Shown here one piece after another: positions 24,331-34,640 of a stretch of DNA of 64,000 nt. The stretch spans positions 1,054,001 to 1,118,000 of the forward strand of contig CM071589.1 in the NCBI GenBank assembly GCA_036429605.1, written 5' to 3'. Every line of letters starts with the position of its first letter. Position 1 is the stretch's first letter. The DNA comes from Cladobotryum mycophilum (Eukaryota; Ascomycota; Sordariomycetes; Hypocreales; Hypocreaceae). The notes beneath the pieces were generated by a model that did no database searches, was not told where the DNA came from, and worked only from the letters and a program-made list of their open reading frames with translations. The translations under genes were made by a program, and so were the position numbers.

Positions 24331-26042
24331 TTGTACCCATTGCTCAGCTTTGCCCTAATCTACTGCTACAGAGGGCTTCGGCCCGAAATGCATGATAATG
24401 TCTTCATTGAAAGATTTGGCAAAGATGCCAATAGCGGGATCCGTTTTGATGGAGTGTTGATGTATGTGAGATTCCCGCATGTGGCCGTTACACGTAACGG
24501 GACCCCACCACCCCTCAATTCGAGCCTTAGGTTGATAAGACACGGAACTCCTCTTCAACTAGCTTTCCTGCAAGGGCATACGACATTCTCAAAGTCGAAG
24601 TTGAAGATAGCGGAACGAATCCACATATAGACGAGCCAGTCTGCAATTTGCTCGAGAAGATTATGGTTGAGCATCCCGACTGGCTAAAAGTAGAACTGAA
24701 TCCCCGACCCATCTGTCAGATCAGCAGCAACACTGATATCTAATTCTGGCCGGGAAAATAAGTCGACTGAAACGACGAGAAATGAATTGCGGGAGATTAC
24801 ACTTAAATGGAGCGGTAGTAATGCTACATATATTGCGAGCGTGGAGCGAATCCGAAGGCTTACCGCAGCTGCCGAAGCCCAGGCCACCAACCTCAGCATC
24901 CCAACACAGGCTGATGTGGGTAATTTCCATCCACTTACACCCCTCACACATAGTTTCAATCATTATGCCCAACCACATCTGTCCCCCAGTTATATGGCTC
25001 CAGAAACTGGGCACAAACGAACCTTGAGGAATTTCCACTTCGCTTGAACCAGAATGCCAATAGAAATGATACCGCCAGAGGGGCTGCTGACTCCAAGGCT
25101 CAAAGTGCATTAGGGTCTACGAAGACTTTTACGGAAGAAAAGAACGAGAGACCGAACCCAGCACAGCACCGCAGCAAGGGCCCCAAGATTGAGGTTATCG
25201 CAAGAGAGGGCAAGAAGGGAGATGAACTCGTCGTGGGGATAATAGCAATCGCCTTCTGAACACAGACACCCAGACACTTACTTACATAGCCTGAGGAGAG
25301 ATGTCGTTGTTGCCTTGATCGACGACAGAGTTGACTCTTGTGACTCTGCCTTTTCTGGCTGTGTCATTGAGGGCAAGACATTTGACTATAAAGAGGGAGG
25401 TGTGGGGCAGCACTACATTTCAGCGAGAAGCCATGGCACCGAAATGGCAAGGATGGTTTTTAAAAGTGTGTCCCATGGCAAGCATCTACTCAATTCGACT
25501 CAAGACACACATCAGTCCGGATAGGGTACAGGCTACCATCGATGCCACCTCTGCGGCAATGGTAAGCCAACACTTAGCCTCCCCTCCCCGCTGTCGATGA
25601 CTGTTCAAAAGTCTGACTTTGTTCTATGCCATTGAAGCTGCCCTGGAAAAAAATGCAACGATAATTTCCATGTCATGGACTATACCAATCTCCCTAGATG
25701 GGAGGGACGAAAAAGGTCCTATTGGATCGCGTGCTTGAGAGGGCATGCGCGCGGGGGTCCTCATGTTCTGCTCGTACGAGGACCAAATCAGCGCCACTCA
25801 ACATTATCCGTTGACATTTAGACGGAACAGATTCTTCCTCATAGGCGCCGCACACGATGATGGTACCGCTTTCAACCTGGCAGGAAAGACGAATGATTTC
25901 ATCTACCACTGAAATACACCGAGGTGGTATGGAACGAGTAGGGGATACATTGGTTGGTGACCCGGACATACACGGAGCTGCCAGACTCCAGGTGGGTGAT
26001 TACGGTGGTCAATTTTGTGCCCCAGCAAAAAGGACATGTTGA
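24331..26042 (+). pseudogene. Subtilisin-like serine protease (peptidase S8), ruin
   Basis: Pieces in all three plus frames match a fungal intracellular subtilase. The N-terminal part shows YDILKVEVEDSG near 24580, NLLEKIMVEHPDWLKVEL and a LKWSG / ILRAWSESEGLPQLPK block near 24810-24870. The protease part starts with the catalytic Asp in VALIDDRVD (GAC 25321-25323) and His in SARSHGTEMA (CAT 25432-25434). Next come KVCPMASIYSIRLKTH, IISMSWTIPISLDGR, VLMFCSYED and FFLIGAAHDDGTAFNLAGK. Frameshifts occur near 25462 (A-run), near 25750 and several times upstream. No catalytic Ser block (GTSVA type) was found before coding similarity ends near 25900-26040. No single start or full frame can be given. 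Confidence 0.75.
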
Positions 26043-26514
26043 ATGTAAGTGAATGCTACGTAAACGAATTTACATGGGGGAAGAGCGCCCTATCCACCAC
26101 TACCAAACAGCCCTCAGGCATTTTGCTCTCTTGCATTGTCATAAGATGTTAATTGTACCCGTAGGCCGTGCTGGACAAGGGCCTTAAAGGCGAAGCGTCA
26201 ACCTGTCCGCACTACACACCCATCCGTATCCACTCAACCAATCGAAAGCGGTACCAAAACAGAGCTGGAGGGGGGAAGGCTGCAGCATGTCAGATTTGTC
26301 AGACTCGAATCGATTTCGGCGCCCTGGCGACTTCGCCGAGGGAGGCTAGTCCATATTGACATGCGTGAGAGAAAACGACAGACCCACTCTGTCGAGATGG
26401 TTTGTATATAGGTGACTGGATTCACCTCTCTGACCTGGGTGAAAAGGTGCAAATGGTGCAAACGTTTCATCAGTTCTCTTTGAATCAAGAAAGCCAAGAA
26501 GAAGAATTCACAGA
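26043..26514. other. Upstream region of hydrolase
   Basis: No gene seen. This must hold the promoter of the plus-strand hydrolase at 26515. Short unrecognised frames only. Confidence 0.5.
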
Positions 26515-27369
26515 ATGTCGACTACGACTCTCCAGGCCCCGAACCTAGGTGTTACACACGAGCGTCTCCGTCTTGAAGTTGATGGGACATCAGTCGAGCT
26601 AGCTCTTTTCCGCAAAGTCGGCGACTCTACACCTATCCTGTTCCTTCACGGTTGGGGCAGTTCCAAGGAAGACTATGTCGACATCCGGCTTTATCCTGCC
26701 TTTGGCGAACAGCCATTCATCGCATACGACGCACCCGGATGTGGCGAAACCTGGTGCGAGGATCTATCCAAAGTGAACATTGCCTTCCTTGTCAAAACGG
26801 CACAGGCGGTACTACATCATTTCCAGATCCTCGAGTTTCACGTCGTGGGACATTCCATGGGCGGCCTAACGGCCCTTGAACTCGCGCACAGCAACCCTAA
26901 GGCCATCCGCAGCTTCGTCAACATTAAGGGCAACCTCGCTCCGGAAGACTGCTTTATTAGCCGGCAAATCTTCAACGACCAGAGCGAGGATATGGATGAA
27001 TTTCTAAACGGCTTCATCTCGCGCTGCCGCCAGTCCCCCTTCTACTCCACGGCATTGTACGCCACCTCCATTCGTCAGCGAGTCCAAGCCGGCGCCATCA
27101 AAGGCATCTTTGAATCCATGGTACACTTGTCGGACAACGGCGATCTGCTGTCCAAGTTTCTCAGCTTTGAGTTCCCAAGAACATTCATGTTTGGCGAACA
27201 GAATGCACGTCTCTCGTATCTGCCGACGCTGAAAGCTGCGGGAGTCGAGTTGGCTGAGATTCCCAGCTCGGGGCATTTCCCTATGTATTCTAACCCTGTA
27301 GCTATGTGGTCTATTATACAGGTTTTCATCCATAGGGCCAATAGTTTACAACCAACTCGACGCCAGTAA
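26515..27369 (+). CDS. Alpha/beta hydrolase
   Basis: Single uninterrupted exon of 284 codons. Alpha/beta-hydrolase fold with the oxyanion-hole HG motif (LFLHGWGSSKEDY), a YDAPGCGET loop and the nucleophile elbow VVGHSMGGLTALELA. The catalytic histidine lies in SSGHFPMYSNP near residue 262, and a likely acid is in the FMFGEQNARLSY region, although a clear Asp there is not obvious. No signal peptide, so probably cytosolic. Size and motifs recall small esterases and meta-cleavage-product hydrolases (MhpC type). It points tail to tail at the Zn2Cys6 regulator 150 bases away and lies near two pyruvate-type aldolases, which suits a role in small-molecule breakdown. Confidence 0.88.
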   Translation: MSTTTLQAPNLGVTHERLRLEVDGTSVELALFRKVGDSTPILFLHGWGSSKEDYVDIRLYPAFGEQPFIAYDAPGCGETWCEDLSKVNIAFLVKTAQAVLHHFQILEFHVVGHSMGGLTALELAHSNPKAIRSFVNIKGNLAPEDCFISRQIFNDQSEDMDEFLNGFISRCRQSPFYSTALYATSIRQRVQAGAIKGIFESMVHLSDNGDLLSKFLSFEFPRTFMFGEQNARLSYLPTLKAAGVELAEIPSSGHFPMYSNPVAMWSIIQVFIHRANSLQPTRRQ

Positions 27370-27521
27370 TGAGAGGAGGGGGGCGGGGGCATGGGGGCAG
27401 ACAGTAATTGTGGCGTGACTTGACAGGCCCGCTTACATGATGTGAACGGAATAAAGGATGATGGCGTATAGCAGTTCTAGAATATGCCTTTGGCTCCCGT
27501 AGCTCACATAATAAAAGAAAG

Positions 27522-29822
27522 TCATTTCAATGGCGTTTCGGGATCGCTATCCAAAACCACCATTGGCCAGTAAAACCCTCGGGCACTATCTAGGCTCAGT
27601 GAAGCGTCAATAAACTCAAGGTCGGGCATCGGTTGTTCGAGCAGGTCATGGAAAAAGGATTCCGATAGCACCATGTCTGCCGTCATGTCCTGCGCCACGG
27701 CCGTCGACTCGGAGTCGCTTCTTTTGATGCCTTCGCTGTCCGGAGGATGAGCTGATGATGCATCCGCACTTCTGCTCTGCTTTTTTGCTTCGACAGCCAC
27801 AAAGAGAACTTTCATGGCGTCAATGTGTTGCTTGAACTCGGCAGCCGCGAAATTACCATTGTCATTGAGCTCCGAGAGAAACTGCACCGCCGTTTCAAAG
27901 GATTCCCCATCAGCTTTGCTGTCTTTGTCATTGAGCAAGCTTGAGATGGCCAAGACCGTTGCTGCGGTGAAGAGGTACCGGGTGTAGAAATAGTCAAACA
28001 TCATGAAGCTTCCGCTTATCCAAGAGTCGGTAAGGATCTGGCACGAGTGCCGCGCGCACCGGACGCAGGCATCGGATAAGGCGCTGGCAGACCCTGGAAT
28101 CTCCAAAGTCGACCCCGTTCCCATGGCTTTGAGGCGAGTGCGAAAGACGTGAAGCAAAACTGGACGGGTGGCGAGCATCACAAGCTGGAAATCCGGTTAC
28201 TCATGGACATTTACCAATACCAATCGTCATGGGGGGCGGGGGAGATTTTTACCTGGTTGAACAGCAGATGCAAGGATTCCGCTTCTCTTTGTGCTGTATT
28301 ATTCCCTGTTGGGTCCATCTGCAATGACGGGGGAAGGTCTTTGAGCCATTGTCGTAGAGCCGACAGGCTATCGTGGACTCGTTGCGACAGTGAGGTGTGT
28401 TGAGACCTCTTACCGTAAATGGAGTGAATTATACGTCCAGATATCATCGCCAGGCCTATCATTGCGATGGAATATGCACAGTCCGCAAAGTCAATGTCTA
28501 AAAGTCCCTTGTTGGACGGAAGGTCGACATCAATATCACTGTCCTGGATGGCCACGGGATACCCCAATATCGTGGCCCACATTCTATCAAACGTATATGC
28601 GGTCCACCACACTCGGATCCTATGCTCACGCGCAGCTTGATCGGTGAGGAGAGGCTCGGGGACGTTGAGATGTAGGCCCATGATGATGGCAACCCGCACC
28701 GCCGAACCGGCTAGATTGTACGCAGAGTGTCGTCGATTCAGAGAAAGGGAATAGAAGGACTAGTAGGCAGTGTTAAATGTATGAGAGGAGTACAGCTAGT
28801 CGTATCCGTGATGGTGACATACCAGGAGGAGCCACGTCTCTACCATTTCAACCGTCGGGCGCTCACTAACAGCGCGAAGGACTTTTGTCGCTTTAGCGAA
28901 GTAGTCCAACCCAGGAAATTTGTTGGGCGCAGCAGAGGTTCGCGTCGAGTACATCTTCCCGATGGCAAACAGCGCCAAGAATTTGCTCTTGAGGAGGCAG
29001 CCCATGAATTTAGGATACGGCAGGTTACGTTCAAGCTCATCAAGTATAACACTACTGCGAACAATGTGGTGCCAGCGCCCAAGACACTTCAGGGCGGCAC
29101 TGACGAGAAGACGCGCCTGCGCCGGGGTCGGCCACTCAGAAACGGTTTCGCTCAAGGTCATGAGTTCTTCCTCGGATGGGTAATTCACTCGAGGGATATG
29201 GCTGTGGTCAGAATCGGACATGGCCTGGCGGAAGCGCGTCGCGAATGCCGAGTCTGAAGCCTCAGCGACAAGGATGGGTGTATGAGGAACAGCCGTGTTA
29301 ATGAACCAAGGAGTGCTCGCCAACTCAGCACCACAGACAGTTTCCGCAGCATCTCCATTCTGTGAATCAGGGTGCAGTCCGGGTTTATATACGCGACGCT
29401 GAAGCCGTTGGTTCTCTGCAATCAGTTCATCCACATATCTACCAAGTTAGCATGCATCACCACCGTCCAATGGCCCGGTCATGCCCAGGGCGAGCGTCGC
29501 GCTACTCACTGTTGGCTAACCTTTACCATTCTATTCTTCTGGGGATAGATGCACTCCACCGCCTTATGGGCCCGTCTACAGTTGGTGCAAGGCTGCCCCC
29601 CAGAGCATTTGACTCTTCGCGAGTGGCATTCCCGACAGCTGACGGCATAGTGGGTGGTCAGTCAGGTACAGAGATATCCATAGATGGCCAGCAGCCAGTG
29701 CTTTCCGGAGGGTGGTGCTCGGTTTCGCCTTACGCAATTGATCTGGCCCGATATGGGGTTTTCACTGAAGAGACAGTGCCAGCTGCAGGCTGCCCGTCCC
29801 GTTCGTCTAGTGCATCAGTCAT
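27522..29822 (-). CDS. Zn2Cys6 fungal-specific transcription factor
   Basis: The first exon starts at ATG 29820-29822 (MTDALDERDGQPAAGTVSS). Introns lie after ARSIA, after KVSQ, after ETWLLL and after LLFNQ; all joins keep the frame. The complete zinc cluster is CRECHSRRVKC, five residues, then CTNC, eight residues, then C. It is followed by a short leucine-containing coil (YVDELIAENQRLQRRV). The fungal-specific middle homology domain includes SLNRRHSAYNLAGSAVRVA, IIMGLHLNVP and RVWWTAYTFDRMWATILGYP. Length about 640 residues, normal. It is transcribed away from the HpcH/HpaI aldolase across a 483-base shared promoter. A local regulator of the cluster is inferred from that arrangement. Confidence 0.9.
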
Positions 29823-30305
29823 CGCACGTCGTACCCAGAGCTACGTTTTGTGTCGAGCGGCTAAGAGGGCGAAATGCCGGCTTACAGGAGACAAGTTGAC
29901 ATGGATGTCTCAAGCTCGGTTTGGAACAGGGAAAAAAGGGTCCGCCACAGTGCTGACCACCAGACGAGCTCAACCCATACGTCAGTCAACAAATGCGGTG
30001 ACCAAACTCGGCGTAATACTCTCATTAGCCGGCAGAAAAGTGGACCGCGCTCGGTATATCGACCATGTTGCCGAGTTGCGAATACCCCCTTGCTTCGGTC
30101 GTCTTGCTTCAAGATGTACACCAAACAAGTCGATTACCCTCGCATTTTCTCATTGCAGTTATTTCCAGATGGAGTTTTCAAGCCTTTCTCAACATCTATA
30201 TTGTTACCCATTGTGCTATCCACCTTAATTGCCCCTTTCTTTGTATTTCTTGTCGACGCGTTTTAAGGCTTTGGATAATTCATCCAAGAATGCTCTCAAC
30301 GCAAC
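29823..30305. promoter_or_regulatory. Shared divergent promoter of regulator and aldolase
   Basis: The 483 bases between the two divergent starts contain many CGG/CCG triplets, the half-sites of Zn2Cys6 proteins. Two paired arrangements stand out: CGG (29858-29860) with CCG (29877-29879) as an inverted pair spaced 16, and CCGCGCTCGG at 30045-30054 as an everted pair spaced 4. Such triplets are common in GC-rich DNA, so binding is only a possibility. A long open plus frame here is the shadow of the regulator's first exons. Confidence 0.45.
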
Positions 30306-31272
30306 ATGTCATACTCATCATCAGCCATGACAACCTCGATTCAGAACCCGCAGTTACGCCTACTCAATGCTCTTCGAGCCGGTTCGAAGCCTATCATGAC
30401 CTTCTTGGGGCTTCCATCCTTTCGCACAGCCCAAATTGTAGCTCAGACTGGCGTTGATGTCAGCACTTCTCGTCTGTCTTGTATATTTTATCTTCCCGCT
30501 GATGATTGTAAAAGGGCATCATCATCGATTGCGAGCATGGCCATATCAGTGACGATGCCATGCACAGCTCGACTGCCGCCATCTCTGCTTTAGGAGTGTC
30601 GCCGCTTGTTCGTCTCAGAGCGCCTCACGCAGATTTGATCAAAAGAGCTTTGGATGCTGGTGCACAGTAAGTGACACAAAATAACAGTCATTCAAATGCT
30701 GAAAATGTTGTAAGTGGCATTGTTGTGCCTCAAATCAGTGCTGCCGAAGAAGCCAGGGCCGTTGTCTCTCATTCAAAATTCCCTCCGCAAGGACTTCGAG
30801 GGCAAGGCTCAGCGTTTCCAGCCATCGCTCACGGGATCGACCTCCCAACATACCTAAAAACAGCAAACGAAACACTCATCACCTGTCTTCAAATTGAATC
30901 GAAGGCGGGGGTCGAGAATGTTGACGCCATCTGTGCTATACCTGGCGTCGGTTAGTGATTGACTTCCCCCTGGGGAATCCTAAGAATAGTTTCGCTAACA
31001 TCCGTCAAGATATGATCTTCATCGGACCAAATGACCTTGCTCTGTCGATTCTTGGCTACCTTCCTGCAAAGGGCGATGAGCCCGAGTTTGTCAACGCTAT
31101 CGAGAAGATCGTGTTGGCAGCCAGAAAGCATGGCAAATGGGTCGGTCGGCTATCAAACAACGGAGCTTTATGCAAGGAGCATCTGAAAGTGTTCGATACC
31201 GTAGCAATGAGTTACGATATTCGGGCGATTCAAAACTGGTATGCCGCTGAGTTGCTAGTTGCGCGCTCCTGA
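30306..31272 (+). CDS. HpcH/HpaI aldolase family protein
   Basis: Exons 30306-30458, 30515-30666, 30715-30950 and 31010-31272 give 267 residues. Class II pyruvate aldolase with a TIM-barrel fold, related to 4-hydroxy-2-oxoheptanedioate aldolase (HpaI) and the citrate lyase beta family. Visible motifs are GIIIDCEHGHISDD near the N-terminus, LVRLRAPH (substrate-binding Arg region), GIVVPQI, the metal-binding Glu in CLQIESKAG and Asp in MIFIGPNDLALS. These enzymes cleave hydroxy-oxo acids to pyruvate and an aldehyde, or run in reverse. A second in-frame ATG at 30327 is an alternative start. The gene is divergent from the regulator and convergent with the RraA-type gene. Confidence 0.9.
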
Positions 31273-31805
31273 TGCTTTGCAGAGTAGACGAGAATGCATC
31301 AATATGAATACCCAAGAGCTTTCACAGGGGTTCATATTAGCACAACTTGAATTGAGTATAAGGCAGACTTCGTTTAGTCTACCAGTTGCTGTGAGATCAA
31401 ATAGGAGATGGCCCCTTTGTGTATGTGGAAGGGGCCGTACATATACATTCTCAAAGGATTTACTGCGGTAGGAAAGATGGCATTACAATACTAGCCGCCT
31501 CTATAGCACATAGTACGTATAAATATACGTAAAAGAAAGAGAATAAGTCCAAGTGTTGCCTACTCAAGGTATCCCAGGATATAAAACACCATTAAACTCA
31601 AGGATTGTAAATAGCTTTTTACTGAGAATCTCGTTTACTGGTATATAATCACATGGTACACTGCTTTTAAAGTTCAAAGTAGCAACGTTAACATCAATAT
31701 GTAATTTAGAATGGAGAGTATTAATCTGGGGGAAACAGAATATGTTCACAACACAATCCCTCCGGCTTAAAACAGCCGTGAACGCTTTCTTCAATCTACC
31801 TATTC
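31273..31805. other. Convergent 3' intergenic region
   Basis: Space between the 3' ends of the two aldolase genes. AT-rich near 31500-31720. No gene seen. Confidence 0.5.
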
Positions 31806-33181
31806 TCATCCCTTGCGCTGCAGCGTGTGATAACCGAGCTTCTCTCGTGCCTCAGCAATTGTTGCTCCGCCAGCAATCATTTCCCGGATCCCAGCCTCGC
31901 TCTCCTCGATTCGTCGCGCGACTTCGGCCACCTCACGGGCTCGATCTCGGGGGACAATAACGACACCATTCGCATCGGCGACAACAATGTCGCGAGGGTT
32001 GACACGTACCTTGCCGATGCCAATCGACTCGTTGACACCCCCACTTGAACACGATCCTTGCCGGTTCGCATCCAGCGTCCAGCAGTGAAGAGTGGGTAGT
32101 CATCGGTGATGGCACGATTCACATCGCGACACACTCCATCGATAACAGATCCAGCAATGCCTCGCATGCCGGCGTACTGGGTCATAATATCGCCCCAGAC
32201 GGTACAATCTGTGCGACCACCGTTGTCGATGACCACAACATCGCCTATGGCAACGTCGTCTATGAAATCACCAACACTTCCTGGCGGCTCGCTGGCGGGT
32301 ACATATCGTACAGTAAAGGCCGGCCCAACGGTAACCTTTTTGTAATTGGTCAAAGGCATGATGTTGAGCGCCTGCCCAGGAATCCCCAGTTTGTCAAGCG
32401 CGTCAGAGACCCCGGGGGTGTCTGAATCGGCGAACAATGCTACCAACTCTTGATCTTCGGGACTAATTTTCTTGGGGTTTTGTTTGAGGGACGGTGCAGC
32501 TATTGTCGACTGTGTACCCTCCGTAGTCTTGCGAATAGCTTCGAATTGCCTGTCGTGCATCACCTCGGAGACTTTCTGCCCGGCTCGAACGGCCTGGACC
32601 ATGAGGGTTTGGCGACGATCGATCCGCTCGCCGAATTCCAGGACCTCTTCAATGCGCTGTGCCGGGATGAACACTGATCCGCAGCTATCGGCAATCACAT
32701 AGTCATCTTGGTGGACGGTGACGCCTCGCATCTGCACCGGTTTGCCGGAGTCGACCTGCACCACTCGATTACGCCCGCTGATCATGGTCACCCCGCGGCC
32801 GTAAACGGGATAGCCAATCTCACGGCTACCGTCGATATCACGACTCATACCATCAATGATGGTTCCCCGGATATGTTTCGCCTTGGAGGCATTGGCGATG
32901 ATATCGCCCCAGCATGAGACACCATCTACGCCGCCGGAGATGACGAGAATACGGTCGTCAGTCGTCACCGCATCTATGACTGGGGTGATTAGATGAGCTG
33001 TAGGAGCATCATCAGTCTTGGGGCCGACTTTCACTGTGCTGGCACGTCCGACAATCTTGGGGCAGTCCCAGAGTGGTCGAAGACCGTATGTGGCTCCTTT
33101 GAGACCGAGAAAATCCAAGGCATCAGACACTGTATTGGTGTCGAGCGCTGAAAGTCGATCCAAAACACTGGATTGACTCAT
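31806..33181 (-). CDS. Double RraA-like (HMG/CHA aldolase-type) protein, apparent frameshift
   Basis: Start ATG 33179-33181 (MSQSSVLDRLSALDTNTVSD), stop TGA 31806-31808, no intron, about 458 residues. The protein is two RraA-fold domains in tandem. Both carry the core active-site pattern: GVDGVSCWGDII with IRGTIIDGMSRD in the first, GRTDCTVWGDIM with IAGSVIDGVCRD in the second. The GxxxxDGxxRD Arg and Asp are those of 4-hydroxy-4-methyl-2-oxoglutarate / 4-carboxy-4-hydroxy-2-oxoadipate aldolases, which release pyruvate; RNase E inhibitors share the fold. The frame breaks at 32038-32042 (five C on plus); one more base joins KDRVQV to GGVNESIGIGKVRVNP and the normal C-terminus. A consensus error is likely. 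Confidence 0.85.
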
Positions 33182-34640
33182 CGTGTCGATTGTGGTGATC
33201 GAGGGGTAATAATAGCAATGATGAAAGTCGTCTAGGGGGAGGGGTAACTCGTTTGAGAGGAGGGGATAGAAAAAAGACTGCCCAATACAGAAAAGCCCAC
33301 GACCGGCTATAGGTTTGGCCTGGATAATGGCAGGGATTTTATTGATCGAATTACACGATTCGACTTCAACGCAGAAAGCATTACTTTTTAAGCTGCACCG
33401 TCATCTCATCCCGGTGATCGGGCACCCTCTGCCGAACCCCATCTCCAAGAGGTCTCCACATGCGGCCGGTAGCATCGGTGAACTTGCCATGTTGCCGACG
33501 CTCGACTCGGCGAGACCAGCGGCGGGGCGAGTCAAGATGCGCGGCCCTAGATCTTACCGTCTATACGAAAGGTAGTGCTGATTCTCACTACCTTGACAAT
33601 CGCTTTCCTTACTCAACATGTCTAGGCCAAGCAAGCCCTGCTAAACGACCCGATTGCGGACCATGAGCACTCGCTCACTCTCAGTCATGATAGACTGCTC
33701 GACAGTGCTCGAGGACTTGTATCCGATGCAACATCCCAGGATGCCACCACCGTTGCTTCAATCCAGACCATCACAGGACCGGGGTAAATCCCCTCGGTGC
33801 TCCTGCTTGTGGCCACTCGGACAGTCTGGTCCTCGGACCCCACCTAGATCATCCATGAAGAAACCTGGCAGCTTGTAGAAGGCTGAATAAAGCGTCAGAC
33901 ACACCCCTACCCCGATAAGCAATCATTTACTGTCGATTTCGAGGGCGCCGTATCTACCCTGCGTTCAAAAGGCTGTAGAACAGAGGGTTGATGCTGTCGT
34001 CTTGCACGGTCGCGCACATGATCCCAGCGGACTCGGCCTTCGCCAAGGATCAGCGGAAAGCCAGTGCCAACGTTTGCGCACAGAAGAGGGTCCGTTCTTT
34101 TGTTTGACCTCACCTAGTAGGTGATGTTGCCTGAACTCGGAACAAACCCAGTGAGTTTAATTGACTTACACATTGCATGTCGTATGCCTGACAGAGGGCG
34201 CTGGGTGGAAGATGCTTTAACATACTTATACGTCCATCTCGCACTGAGATAACGACCCCCTCCCCTCTCCCCTCCTCCATAAACGGCGCCGGTATCGTGA
34301 TAAGGTTACTTGGAGACAAAGACATGAAGCAACAGGGGCAGGATGATCTGCTCCACATGAGTGACCGCATGAAGTCGATGTGAAAGAAAGAAAAAACTTG
34401 TGGATGCGCTTCCGAAGCGTTAAACTCAAGAAAACAGCTTGACTGATCCCGTATTCTCCAATGGATAGTGTCATATGCGAGAGACGGCTGAGGCCTTGTT
34501 TACTTGACTTGGAAAACCATCGATACGTCAAGACCGCCCGGGTGTTCAACTTTGAATGGCTTCTGAATGGCCACCCTCTGGCAATAAGTAAGTAGGATTA
34601 TAGCAAGTTCTCATTCAAGCACCGCCTAGCTACTTTTCCT
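33182..34640. other. Intergenic, no supported gene
   Basis: 1.4 kb with short overlapping frames on both strands and no recognisable product. Contains the promoter of the RraA-type gene (33182 onward) and the 3' flank of the NAD synthetase. Confidence 0.5.

Noticed and set aside
29362..30228. 288-codon plus frame
   Set aside because: Antisense to the first exons of the Zn2Cys6 regulator, whose zinc cluster and splice sites are clear.
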